Below, piece by piece: positions 45,545-56,673 of a DNA stretch of 64,000 nucleotides (position 1 is the stretch's first letter; each line of letters starts with the position of its first letter). Below the pieces are notes generated by a model, which saw only the letters and a program-made list of their open reading frames with translations, had not been told where the DNA came from and did no database searches. The position numbers and the translations under genes were made by a program. Location: contig JAUMIR010000004.1 of assembly GCA_030847615.1 (NCBI GenBank), positions 273,319,501 to 273,383,500 on the forward strand, read 5' to 3'. This DNA is from Gambelia wislizenii (Eukaryota > Chordata > Lepidosauria > Squamata > Crotaphytidae).

Positions 45545-47110
45545 GTGGCGACCCCAGCAGGTTGCTTGAGAAGAGCCTATCCACATGTCTCACAGATGTT
45601 GTGCAAGACAATACACGCAGAGATGACAGATGGAAGGTACTCCTCTACCATACTGAGAATAGTTGTAAGGCACCTCCACCTGGATTTCAGTCTGCCAAAG
45701 GACCTTTCTACAACATTTCTTGCTCTGTTCAGGTGTTTGTTGAACAGAGCCTGGTGTGGTGTAATTGCCCCTTTGTAGGGTCACATGAGCCATCTCCTGA
45801 CTGGTATGCTGAGTCTGCAATCAGGAGAGGCCCAATCTGAGTCCCACAAAGGGTGATTGTTGGGTTGCCAGGCACAAAGACACCAGCATCCATCATAGAG
45901 TTTCTCATTACCTTGGTGTCATGCTTTCTTCCTCTCCATCCTATCTCCACAACCATGAATCACCTGGTATGATACATGTGCCCTGTAGGAACATCGAATA
46001 GGTGTTTTTCCTACTGATAAATTCCTGTGCCTGGCAGATCTGACATACAATAGGAACGTGGCAGCCATCGAGAGCCCCAACAACTTGTGGAAAGCCTAGC
46101 TCCAAGAAGCCATCCATCACCTAACATTGGATAATGGATAAAAAGAGTAAAGTAAAGGTTAGAAACAGAAAAGAATCAAACCAAAAAAGTACACAAGCAG
46201 AAAGCACATCACATTTGAATGTGTTATAGCAGCAACATAAAAACATATCAATTGGGTGAGGAAAGTTATGTGCAGGCATATATTCCAAAACTCGTTTAAA
46301 AACAGGTGATCCTAAGGTGAGTTCCCCCTCCCTTTTATGATGATCGCTATAAATCGCTAATGGTCCTAAATGACAATTGACATGATCAAATGGTAGATCA
46401 CAGTTACTCCTCCTTGCATTAAAAAAATGCATGTTATTTCAAATTTTAAAGGTCCTGATGCAATCGTACATATCAGTGCACCTCTCCCTGATTATTTAAA
46501 CAACCCGACCTTCCAATAATCCCCCAGACAGATTACACAAGGGAGACAAATCTTCTTGATGTCAAGAATGACTTCTATGAAGACGTCTGCTATGGTGGAT
46601 TGACCAATACTGAACTGGTTGTCAGTTTTGCCATACATCCCCTAATGAGTGAGCATCCAGATGGTCATGGCAACTCTCTTGTGCCATGTGATGGCCTTCC
46701 ACATGTTGGTGTCCTTCTTGGTGATCTCAGATCGCAGGGCTTCCACCATCATTAAAAATGGACCAGGTCATGCAGACGTTCACTCTCCATCTCTCATCCG
46801 ACCACATGGTTTGCATAAAGACCTCATACCACTCCTCATTGGCTGGGTAAACCCACCAGTGACAGTGTTGTCTGAGGCTCTGCTGTGACCGTGCAACCAC
46901 AGTGGTTGCAAGAGGGAGGTAGTCCTCCTCATCATCATCACCGCTTTCCTCCCTGGCTGGCAGCCACCTGATGCTTCTGGCTCTCACCAAGGCAGTGAGG
47001 CGGCGAACTCTAAATTGGCGGCGCTGGATCTCAAAAGTGTCAGACAGTGCCATTGTAGTCTGGATCAGTGCTAAAATAGAGGCACAGCTCCATTGCACGT
47101 TCCATAACAC
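45545..47110 (-). pseudogene. PIF/Harbinger transposase (HARBI1-like), broken
   Basis: The first frame, 47110-46727, has an acidic stretch (EESGDDDEEDYLPL) and then HCHWWVYPANEEWYEVF, which matches the N-terminal 'RRWWVHP' type block of Harbinger transposases. Next, in another frame, comes FSIGQSTIADVFIEVI (about 46600), the helix-turn-helix region. After a probable intron comes LGFPQVVGALDGCHVPI, with the first catalytic Asp in ALDG. The frame shifts to VVEIGWRGRKHDTKVMRNS with the second Asp, then GPLLIADSAYQ. A third frame gives NRARNVVERSFGRLKSRWR with the catalytic Glu, and ends SVISACIVLHNICE. So all DDE-type signatures survive, but at least three frameshifts separate them. The enzyme would cut and paste its own DNA; this copy cannot make it. 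Confidence in the family is high. Confidence 0.92.
46139..46495 (-). other. Probable intron of the Harbinger transposase
   Basis: On the minus strand the sequence before codons VMDGFLELGFP is a long pyrimidine-rich run containing 'tttctaacctttac' and ending 'ccaatgttag'. That is a good branch point, polypyrimidine tract and AG acceptor. The protein similarity stops near 46500 and restarts at about 46135. The donor is not certain. Confidence 0.55.
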
Positions 47111-47659
47111 AGGAGCGATGCTATCAAAAATGGCGGGAACAAAAAAAAAAAAACGCCAAAGGACCTAGGAATAGGACCTTTCAAAAAATAGCTTTTAGAA
47201 AAGCTGTTGGGTATAGCTTTGAAAAAAAAGGTGTTGGGTATCAAAAATCACCAAAAAAACCCAGCTGGAAACAAAGCTGATAACATCTGAGCGCACACTG
47301 CCAGAGACTGTCAATGACAAGAAATGGGCAGAGCAATGGCAATTGTTGCAATGGGCATATATACCCTCTCTGCACTTTTCCTGCTGTAAGATGACAACCA
47401 ATAGGGTGCTGTGGCGGGAGGAAGTAGGTAATAACAGAGACAGGTACTCACATAAACGCAATACTGATTGACATGTCTCCACACATTCAAATCACTCCGT
47501 TAAGACAATGTGAATGCCCACCCATTCACATTATCGATTTGATACCTCCCCCTTGTATTTGCATGCTCCCACTGACCATCAAGACAGTACACATCTAGTG
47601 CGAATGTGCAATCATGCAATTATGTGTGTATTATTTTTGGCTGTATAGACAAGACCATA

Positions 47660-50389
47660 GTTTGCTCTTCAAGTGAAAGTGTGTGTAGTATATCTGTGGT
47701 CTAAGTCATGTTTTAAAAGAAGAAAAGATAAGAAGGTTGTATAATAGGCAGCTTCTACAATTCCCTTTGCTGCTCAGCAGTTTGCATCACTCTTGCCTGC
47801 CAAGTAGAGTGTTTCTGACAACTTCACTTCTCATAGTTCCTTTTAGTTATAGTGTGCAGCTATCTTATAAACTCACTTTCCTTCATATCAAAAGTTACAG
47901 CTGACTGAACAGCTGCTCTGAAAGTATGAACACTACTTATATCTGAACAGTGAAATGTCCTTCATCGCCTCAGAGGTGAAGTATGTATGTGAGTGTGGCT
48001 TGTCCTTTCACATGTCTCACACATCGCTATAAAGATGTCTTCTCCCATCTGGTTTCCATGCAGTACAGCACATCTGGAGTTGCTGGGTGGTAGAGAGAAG
48101 GCAGTTATAAGGATCTGGCAAAAGATAATATTCAAGGAGAAGGCAGGATGCCTGACAAAGTGAAAGGAAGGACTGGATGAACTGCAGCAAGTCTTAAGAC
48201 TTCAGATATAAATATAATCATTTGAGTGGGTTTATTCAGTGGGCCAGACATGGAAGCACAAAAACTTGTGTGATTCAGTGGTTTGTTAGAGAGAGAAAGC
48301 AAACAAAGAGACCTATACATTCTAGCCAGTACTTTTCTACTGTTGGCGAATTGCTTTTCCATTGCTGGAAATTAAATTAAAATAATAATTACATGCAGTA
48401 TTTTAATACAGTTTGTCTTCATGGTCAAGATTCTTTGATTGTGTTATTCCTGCATGGCAGGTGGTTGGCCTTGTGCTCTATTCCAACTCTATGATTCTTC
48501 TGTAGCAAAGATAGGCATGTAGTCCTCCAGATGGTATTAGTCTTCATTGTACATTATCCCTCCCCATTAGCTATGCTGCCTAGGGCAAAACAGGATTTTT
48601 AGGCCAACGTGATCTGAAAAGGCACAAGCTGCCCCATTCTATAAAGTCAGATACCTTGTTTAACAAAAAGAAATCCCATAGTTGGAAGTTTTGTCCTCTG
48701 AGCACCTTCTTGTTTTGCACAGCAGCCACATTCCTAACAAAGACACTCCTTACTTAGTTCCTGTTCTCCATGGGTATTAAATTAAGTTTAGCCATCTCTG
48801 TTGCTCCAGCTGAACTCAACCAGAAATAATCTATCCATGGGTGAAAAATGGACTCTGGCCTTCATTGTGCCCCATTTATCATTTCATGCTGTAAATTAAT
48901 GTCTAAATGGATTGTGGTGTTGGCACACTTCATAGAATTTCCTTCCCTGACCCCTGACCCATTACTCTGGGGGCACCTGAAAATCAGATTTCAAAATTGG
49001 CTCCCAATCCTCTGGGACAGGTTTTGGAGAAGCTGCATTGTAAATAGAAAATCATTCTTCCCCACTTAATCTAGTTTCCACCAACAAAATAACTATTGTT
49101 GGATACAAACCTATGTACACTGAAGGAGACTAAGGGTGGGGGGGAATATGAACATGTCTGAAAAAGCAGGCATTTGCAATGATGCAACCTGTCTTCATGG
49201 TAAAAAGAGACCCCCTAAGCTCTGTATGACCCCCTAGCCAAGATGGTGGCTGTGAGTGCTTTACTCGTGATTTTAAACCTGCTGCTGCCATTAAAAAAAA
49301 TAGTTTCCCATGGTGTGCACGAGCGATAGTTCATCTTTACAAAAAAGAAAAAGAAAAAAGAAAGTATAAAATCAGATTACGCTGCCTGTTTGTATCTGTG
49401 TTCAAATGATCGCACATTTGCATGTCGTACGGACCTTTTTTAAAAATCTGGATGAAGCCCCAGGCACAACACACACAGACTTTGTGGTGGATTTGGTTTC
49501 TCCCCTTCTGAATGACATGTATTTGTGTGAATGTCCTTATGAATGGATCTCCGTACGTTCGCATCTCGTTCATATGATCATATATAGACAGGACCTAAAA
49601 CTAAAGTAACTAATATGACAGTTCAGTTTTTTATGGCAGTATACGTGACTTGCTCCAAATGTTCATTCAGGAAGCTTTTTGTCTTATTCCAACCAAATGA
49701 AACATGCTTCAGGATGCTGAAAGATGATATTTCATAGTTTAAAAGCCTGTGCTTTGGCCTGTAGATATTTTAATGCTTCCTTTAAGGGGCTGTGCAAAGA
49801 AAATAAAGGACAACACATGAATACATACTTATAAACGTGATAAAAATGTAAATTTGGTGCTGACTCTGAAAGACTTTTCAGCTGTTAATTAAGCCCAAAC
49901 TATTCTATGTGCTTGTGTCTTACAAGAACACACTGGCAGCATTACCATAGCATTGGCAATGGCCACACAAAAGACAGCCAGTGTAGCACAAAAACATCCC
50001 CCAGTGCTGACAGTGAAGAATTGGCAGCTGACTATTAAGGCTTACTGCAGAGCATGCTGTAATAATGCTAGCCTAGGTTGTTAGCAACTCCTATTTGGAA
50101 ACCCATCTCAACTCAAGATAAAGGCACATCTCATGCCAACTGTTAAGTTTGTAGAACAACACATTCCAAAATACACTGCGATGTTTTTATACGAAAGTGG
50201 TTTCCAGTGACAGATTCAGGGATATAGCCTTGAGTGTGAACACTAGAAATCTGCTGCTGTCACTGTGAGGACTAGATAACCTGGACATCTGAAGACCAAA
50301 TGAGATGTTACAATGAATATATACTTCCTGGGATTAATTTTTTTTTTTTTACTCCAGTAGTGGGTGACATGTACTTTTGGACTTGCATT
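47660..50389. other. No gene; one CR1 tail
   Basis: Mostly repeat-poor. A CR1 3' end of about 70 bp lies at 48431-48499 (+). The stretch 49620-50200 has normal-complexity sequence without repeats and would be a second place to test for conservation. Confidence 0.45.
48431..48499 (+). mobile_element. CR1 3' terminal fragment
   Basis: 'gttattcctgcatggcagg' followed by 'ttccaactctatgattctt', the CR1 3' end seen also at 8.6 and 61.1 kb. Extreme 5' truncation is normal for CR1. Confidence 0.85.
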
Positions 50390-50395
50390 TTAAAC

Positions 50396-51243
50396 ATGCC
50401 GTGCTAGTCTAGAATATCAGTAAGCAAGGGGATCTTGTAGCATCTTTGAATCTAACTGACAGAAAGAAATTGTAACATAACCTTTCGTAGACTTGGGACG
50501 TTATCAGACACATCAAATACAGTGTTATAACAACACCATATAAATGCGAAAGGGTGAGCATACCAGACAATGGACATTTTCAGACACATCCAATATGGTA
50601 TCATAACGACATCACATAAACCCAAATGGTCATGCATACCAGATGACGTTGCCCTTTCACATTTATGTCTTGTCAAACACCAGTCCTATTTTCTTGATGG
50701 CTTAAGCCGTCAATTGATCTCCATGGTGCTTTTCTGCTTGCACTGCCAGTGTTTGGATCTGCATGCCATTGTAATGATGTGAATACAGAGTCAATGAGAT
50801 TGCGACATCAAGGTAGGTGATGCACTTTTTATTACCCTCTCCAGTTTACTTGTAAGTTTTTAAGTGTGTTTTTGTGCTTTTTTAAACTTTTGGAGTGTTG
50901 TTTTTGTTGTTGTTTTTGAATTTCCTGTGCTATGTATTCTTGCAAGAATATGCAGGATTTTGAACAAGGAAGTGAACAGAGCTCTGTTCACTTCTCTGTC
51001 GTTGCCAAGGAAGCCTTTTCACGGGATAGAAGATGAATGTGGCATGGGGAATTCTTTTGCCGGCATAAAAACAGCAAAGTTATGCCAGCAAAAGAACGGG
51101 CTTAGGAGGGTGGTCTGATAAAGTCCTTGGTCTTCTTCCTCCATACATCTGAGAAAGTAGACCAAGTCTATGGAAGCTTATGCTACAATTTCTTTCTCTC
51201 ACTCTCAAAGGTGCTACAAGATGCCCTTGCTTACATTTGAAAC
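50396..51243. mobile_element. Inverted-repeat element split by a MITE
   Basis: The left arm 50423-50495 ('gcaaggggatcttgtagca', 'agaaagaaattgtaacata', 'tcgtagacttgg') is the reverse complement of the right arm 51157-51235 ('ccaagtctatggaagctta', 'caatttctttctctcac', 'tgctacaagatgccc'). The MITE at 50496-51126 sits between them. The element resembles an abundant amniote repeat with 'aagcttatgc' and 'gtgctacaag' phrases; I do not assign its class. Confidence 0.7.
50496..51126 (+). mobile_element. Harbinger-like MITE, family 1 (TSD TTG), doubled 5' end
   Basis: The left end is GGACGTTATCAGACACATC and the right end GTCTGATAAAGTCC. TTG is duplicated at 50493-50495 and 51127-51129. A second left terminus, GGACATTTTCAGACACATCC, occurs at 50572, so the first 76 bp are present twice. 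Confidence 0.9.
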
Positions 51244-52394
51244 GTGTGTTTATTTTTCCAGTGGTTGGAAAGAGGCACCACATGGCCACAGCTTCACATG
51301 GCAGGTAAGACATGTAGAATTCCTGTCCCTATCAGGTTGAATATATTCTGTTGAGAGCTACAGGCAGCCTGCAAGTTCTTTGAACAACATACTGGGTTGT
51401 GTAAGGAGTAACAATCACACAGACTATCATGCACTGCTTCCAACCCATTGTAAACCTCAGAGAAAGTTTTAAGTGTAGTCTCTGACCTTATGACAAAGGA
51501 AAAATTCTCAGAACTTTTTGAACTGAATCAATAACAAGAGGGGTTCTGTATCTTAAATACTCCACTTTTCAACTGCTTCCCCTTTACCTTCCCCAGTAAA
51601 CCCAAGTCATGCTGTGACATCATCACTGACACTTATCTAGCTAATTATCTTGCCAGGGATAAGTTTTGATTCAGCCCAGAAGGCTTAACTCAACTATCTA
51701 AATATCACCATTTCCCTAAATTGCAGACATCAGAGCAAAGCTGCAATAATTGAAAAATAGCATTTTAAAATAGGGATAACATTTGTTGCCAATTGAAACA
51801 TTTAGACTGCCAAATGTAGCACTATTATAAGCTAATTGTGGAGCTCAGAGCAGCCACAATATGTAAGCATAGAGCACTGAAAGCAAGAATGTGCTGTAGT
51901 TCAAAACAATTGATATGTTGAATCATAAACACACTTAGTGTGTTCATCAGTTGCAGTTAGGCTCTCACCACAATGTTCTTCATAGGAAATATATAGTTTA
52001 GCCAGATCCTTAGGGATCCCCTAGAAATACCACTTCTGTTGTGCTTGTCTTGATAGGAATAGGGTATGAACCAATTAATGTGGGTGAGGAGACAACTAGA
52101 TAGGAACTAGATTAGGCCTACATACTTCATTCTTTGTTTTAAACCAGGGTTGAGCAACTGTGGGACACTAGATGACTGTATTAGCTCCCCTCCCCATGCA
52201 TGGGAAGACCTTGGAGGGCTCCACCACCACCCCTAGCAAAAACAAAAACAAAAAATTACAAATACCACCTGGGAGTATGGTGGCATTTTTAGCAGGTGTC
52301 CTCCCCCCAGAATATTTTAGGCCCAGGAAAGATCTTTTTAGCAATACTAAAACTTCCTTAGATTTTCCTTGGTCCTCATTTCCTTGGTGAGGCC
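51244..52394. other. No gene recognised
   Basis: Unique-looking AT-rich DNA. Nothing that I can name. Confidence 0.4.
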
Positions 52395-52640
52395 ATGTTC
52401 TGGAAGAGTTTACTTCTGACGTTTTGCCTCCATTGTGACCGGCATCTTCAGAGAATGGTTGGATAGGAGCATGTGTAAAGTTTATATCCTATGAACCCCT
52501 GTTGGGGAGTATATGTAAATTTGTGTATTTGAATGGCTAGTTTCTGGGTATAAACTTCCTGTTTTAGAAGAAGGTCTCTCCTGGGTCTAAAATGGTCCAG
52601 GGGGCCGAATACATGGTGAACATTCTCCCCATGGCCTATA
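52395..52640 (-). mobile_element. Probable Penelope-like element fragment
   Basis: The minus strand reads 'ctctgaagatgccggtcac', a short spacer, 'gaggcaaaacgtcagaag'. This is the squamate repeat with CTGAAGATGCC...GGCGAAACGTC, which fits the hammerhead core: stem II is GCC/GGC and stem I is TCT/AGA. The GAAA box is mutated to AAAA here. The rest of the fragment is not recognised. Confidence 0.5.
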
Positions 52641-52790
52641 AAGGGCATTTGGAGGCATTTTGCAGAAAATGTTGACTCTTGGGGGACTCAGGGGGGCACA
52701 AAAGCAGCCCATGGGTTACTCTTTGCCAACTCTAGTTTTAAACAAAGCATTTCAGCAGAAATTTAAACTATAATATTATAGATATATAGG

Positions 52791-52904
52791 AAGAACCAAA
52801 GTGGCGTAGTGGTTTGAATGTTGGACTATGACTCTCAGAAAAACCCGTGATACGTTCACCTTAGGGTTGCCATATGTTGGAAATGACTTGAGGGCAAACA
52901 ACAA
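52791..52904 (+). mobile_element. Sauria-type tRNA SINE, internally deleted
   Basis: The head is 'gtggcgtagtggtttgaatg' and 'ttggactatgactctcag' (box A area). Box B and the middle are missing. The tail is 'ttagggttgccatatgttgg' and 'aaatgacttgagggcaaac', ending in (ACA)n. It abuts the next SINE directly. Confidence 0.85.
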
Positions 52905-52907
52905 ATG

Positions 52908-53184
52908 GAGCCCTGGTGGCGCAGTGGTTAAATGCCAGTACTGCAAGTCACCACGTTGCAAGTTCGATTCCAGAGGGCTCCAAGGTTCACTTAGCCTCCC
53001 TTCTTTTCATAGGTCGGTAAAATGAGTATCCGGCTTGTGGGGGCAATTTATTAGCTAACACACATTGGAAACGGCTTAATGCAGTGTAGATGTGTAAATG
53101 GCTATTGCTTAAAATAATTTGTAAGCCACTCTGATAGTCTTGTGGCTGAAGAGCCAGGATATAAATAACTAATTAAAAAAAAAA
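52908..53184 (+). mobile_element. tRNA-derived SINE, full length
   Basis: Same family as 22148-22433. Box A is TGGCGCAGTGGTTAAATG and box B AGTTCGATTCC. The tail is worn to 'gaagagccaggatataaat' followed by an A run. It inserted right at, or next to, the tail of the Sauria SINE. Confidence 0.92.
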
Positions 53185-54201
53185 ACCAGCAGCGGCATAT
53201 AGGACTTACATAAGCCTGTAAATTACTTGTAAGCTATCTAGTTTCTGTGCTCTATATGTACACTGTGAACATTTGAAGCTGCTGCCCAAAGCAGGGTTGT
53301 ATCCTTTTCATTTTTTAAAAAAATATTTTATTATGGACAATTTTATCGGCTAGTGTGTTTTGTGTTTTCTTCACACTTTGCCATGAGGGTAATTATACAA
53401 GAAAACTTCTCAGCTCAGTTGGGATGGAAAGAAATGACTGAAATAGCTACGATATATTTGAAATCAGTAGGTGCTAGTTGCTTCAGAAAAAAAATTCCAG
53501 TGAAGTCAATTGAATTTCACAAGGTCTTCACTTACTGATTTTATAAAAATAAAGAGAAAATCTACCATTTCATTTGCTTCATGCTTTTTGGCAGTGCTAT
53601 GGCTTCATTCTGTCTTCTTCAACATTATTGATATTTTTGGATACAACTTGCTATGTGATTATGACTAGCAAGCAGTGACTTCATCATGCTAGCTTTCCCC
53701 AAGTGTTTTCTGTCTGCTAATACTGTTTGCCCAACAGACCTAATGATAACGTTTTCTGTAGTCATCTCAGCAGAGGCTGTTGCCATTGCACATAAACCTG
53801 TTCAGTATATAAGACTCCCTGACATATTCTTGGAACAGAGTAGATTACTGTATATCTTATCCTCCTTTAGTGAATGAGGATATGAATATTTAATTGGTGA
53901 GAATCAAACAGAAATTTGGCTGTAATTCCAATTCCTCTCTCACTTTTGACAAAAACACTGATAAAGAGTGTTAGAATATTGAAATGCTTACACATTGCCA
54001 ACCTTATTAACTTCAGTATTATTTCAAAGGCTGGTTTTTCAAATAATGAATATTTGCTTACCGCCACCATCACATACTTTCTCTGCTCTGTAACACTAAG
54101 GGCTAACTTTATCCAAGTGTTGAGTATACGAAAGCCATATTCTGTGTAGCCTGGGATCTGGGTAACTGAATTCTTAATCCAGAAACTAGTATGTACACTG
54201 G
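53185..54201. other. No gene recognised
   Basis: AT-rich, no identifiable repeat or coding frame. Confidence 0.4.
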
Positions 54202-54568
54202 CAATTGCTTTCTGGCCTGGCCATCAGTCACTAGTATGTATTGCAGAAGTAGGCACTTTATGAGAAGAGGCCAGTGAACCAAGACCTCAGGCATGTCTTC
54301 ACTGGTGGCAAACCCTTATAGCTGCTGTGGATGTTATAGATCTGCAGTGGCCCTGTAAATGCCACACTCACCAGGGCTTCTCTGGCGATTGCTTTCTGGC
54401 TTGGCTATCACTCATTAGTAGGTATATATTGCAGAAGTAGGCAATTCATGAGATGAGGCCAGTGAACCAAGACCTCAGGCATGTCTTCACTGGTGGGAAA
54501 CCCTCATAGCTGCTGTGGATGTTTTAGATCCACAGTGGCCCTGTAAATGCCACACTCACCAGGGCTTG
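54202..54568 (+). repeat. 184-bp tandem duplication
   Basis: Two units, starting near 54202 and 54386, share 'attgctttctggc', 'attgcagaagtaggca', 'ccagtgaaccaagacctc' and 'gccacactcaccagggctt'. They differ by about 10%, so the doubling is not recent. Confidence 0.88.
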
Positions 54569-56106
54569 TACGCTGTAATTGTAGGCAAACTTGCAGCAAT
54601 GTAAAAGGATGGTCCAACATTGATCACATGTCCGATACAGCACATTATTTCTGGCCACATGGCCGGAGCTGCTCCATATATTTTTTTTCTGTTCACTCAT
54701 GAATGTGCATATACGTTGTCCCAGAATACTGTATTACTGGATAAGTGGAGATACGCTTATACAGATATGTGCACAATTGAAAAAAATTAAAAAATTAAAA
54801 GCACCAGAATGGAGCCCCATATACCAAAAGCCCCACCCACAGGGTTGCACCAAAACCAATCCATGGCCACCATATGGCCAATAATCAGGGTTTTTCCCTG
54901 AGATGTGGAGCAAACTGTGAATCTTTTAGTCTCAGATATTCCTGCAGAAACCCTGATGAAGATCTGAATTGTCGCAAATATTGTGTGACAACTGCACTAT
55001 GACTACATGGTGAGTACGGTGGGGGGGTGCTCATCCTCTTCAGTGAGATGTCAGAACTCATGAAAGTACATAGAAGTAAATGTTTCATGTACAGCATGTC
55101 ATTTAAAATGGCCCTAAAATCCAGTTTAATGCCATGAGAGTGAAAATCCTCACTAGCACAATTGCACCAACTAGTGTGCAAAGCAGTTGGATAAGAGACT
55201 GCTATATAGCTGGTTGGGTAGAAGAGGTTTTACTGGCAGTTGCACCACTGGTTTCACAAGAGGTAGTGCAGCTTCACATGGTAGTGCAGCTGTCTGAACA
55301 CAAAAATCTGCATTAGATACCACCCTTACATTAACTCTGGAAATACACAAATGCTAGAGCAACATGCATTCCGCTGGTACAATGACATGATTAAATACTA
55401 TACTGTCAGTATAACTCAGTTTATTAGACTGTTAGAGGCCAGATTATTCAGCTGCTAACTCTGTGACCTGGGCATATAACTTTAAAGTACAGAAAGTTAC
55501 ATAGTGTAACCTACAGGGTATAAGATATATAGCATCAGAACTAATACAAGAAGTAAATCTGAAAGAGCGTGTGTCTGTATTATTCAGAATCATTACAAAA
55601 TGGGCTTTGATGGCAGTTTGGGAAAAATGCCAGGCCACTGGAATGTAAGTAAGAAAATGCACGCCGTGATGCCAGCTGTGAAAGCCTTCGACTTCACCCA
55701 TTTTTTTCAGCTTCCAAATGCAAGATTGAACACTAGATGGTGCCAAGTCAACTGAGGTGGAGGGGGGGAACCAGTATGCCAAGTAGACAGCAGCAGTGGT
55801 TGAAAAATCAGACCAGGGGTCTAAAGTGTGGTACATGGCTATAATTTATATCTGCTGAAACAGCGGGAAGTTGGAAAATGAGCCGTCAAAAAGAGGGGGA
55901 TGCCTGTACTTAATAGTGCTTAAGTGTAATGTTGATGTTAGCTTGGCCTGTCTCGTTTAACCACCTTCATGAGTTGGGCACTCAGGTAAACAAAAGTGAT
56001 AAAGGTGACCTGAGACAGAATCCAGATTAGCTGACATGTGGCAAGGACCCTTGGTCCCTCAGTTTAAGATATAAGGGTGGGGAACCATGCCTGTTTCAGA
56101 CTCTCT
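54569..56106. other. No gene recognised
   Basis: A 130-codon frame at 55444-55836 (-) has no family features. A phrase near 55668 ('gtgaaagccttcgac') resembles part of the squamate Penelope-like repeat. Otherwise nothing I can name. Confidence 0.4.
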
Positions 56107-56673
56107 GGAGATTATCAGATGAAGCTAATGCACCATAACAACGCCAGAGAAAAGCAAAAGGACGTTAATATCAGATGACGACATCCTTCTGCATTCCACG
56201 GCGCTATTATGGCATTTCTTTCTGTTGACAGCAATAGATCCCCTGTTGCAATTTGGTGCCGGCATTGCCAGCATATAAAACTTCAGGACATATAACTCTC
56301 AAGAATGTAGTGTCAATGGGTGGTCCAGCACGAACACTACCAGGTGAGATTGGTACATCTAGGTAAGTGACACACTTTTTATGACCCTCCCCAAGTTACT
56401 TGTAAGTTTTAAAGTGTGTTTTTGTGCTTGGTGTAACTTTTTATTATGCATTTTATTTTTATTTTTATTTCCCACACTCATGTCTTCTCACAAGAACAGG
56501 CAGGACTTCAGTCCAGGAAGTGAATGGAGCTCTGTTACAGTTTCATTCATTCCTGGGCTGCCTTACGATATGAGACAAGGTAAGTGCGGTAGGGCAGGTT
56601 ATTGTGCCAGGACAGGGGCAGGATTGGAGATTATGGGACAGAATACTTTTTGCTTTCCTGACTGATAATCCCC
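56107..56673 (+). mobile_element. Harbinger-like MITE, family 1 (TSD TCT)
   Basis: The left end is GGAGATTATCAGATG and the right end CTGATAATCCCC. TCT is duplicated at 56104-56106 and 56674-56676. It is closest to the copy at 31174, sharing 'gtgacacactttttatgac' and 'gacaaggtaagtgcgg'. 567 bp, non-coding. Confidence 0.92.

Larger units (their letters stand above)
43101..47656 (-). mobile_element. Harbinger transposon relic with transposase
   Basis: The right end read inward is GGTCTTGTCTATACAGCC followed by AAAAATAATAC. A worn match at the left starts at 43101 (AATCCTGTCTACATGG, then AAAATAATA). ATA lies outside both (43098-43100, 47657-47659). The minus strand carries a broken transposase (45545-47110) and two AATAAA signals downstream of it (about 44926 and 44655). 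The 3' part has duplicated itself and grown a minisatellite. The left end is the weaker call: the region 43300-44440 has no feature that ties it to the element. I do not see the second, Myb/SANT-like gene that many Harbingers carry. Confidence 0.6.

Noticed and set aside
55444..55836. 130-codon open frame on the minus strand
   Set aside because: No motif; part of the area looks like an old dispersed repeat.
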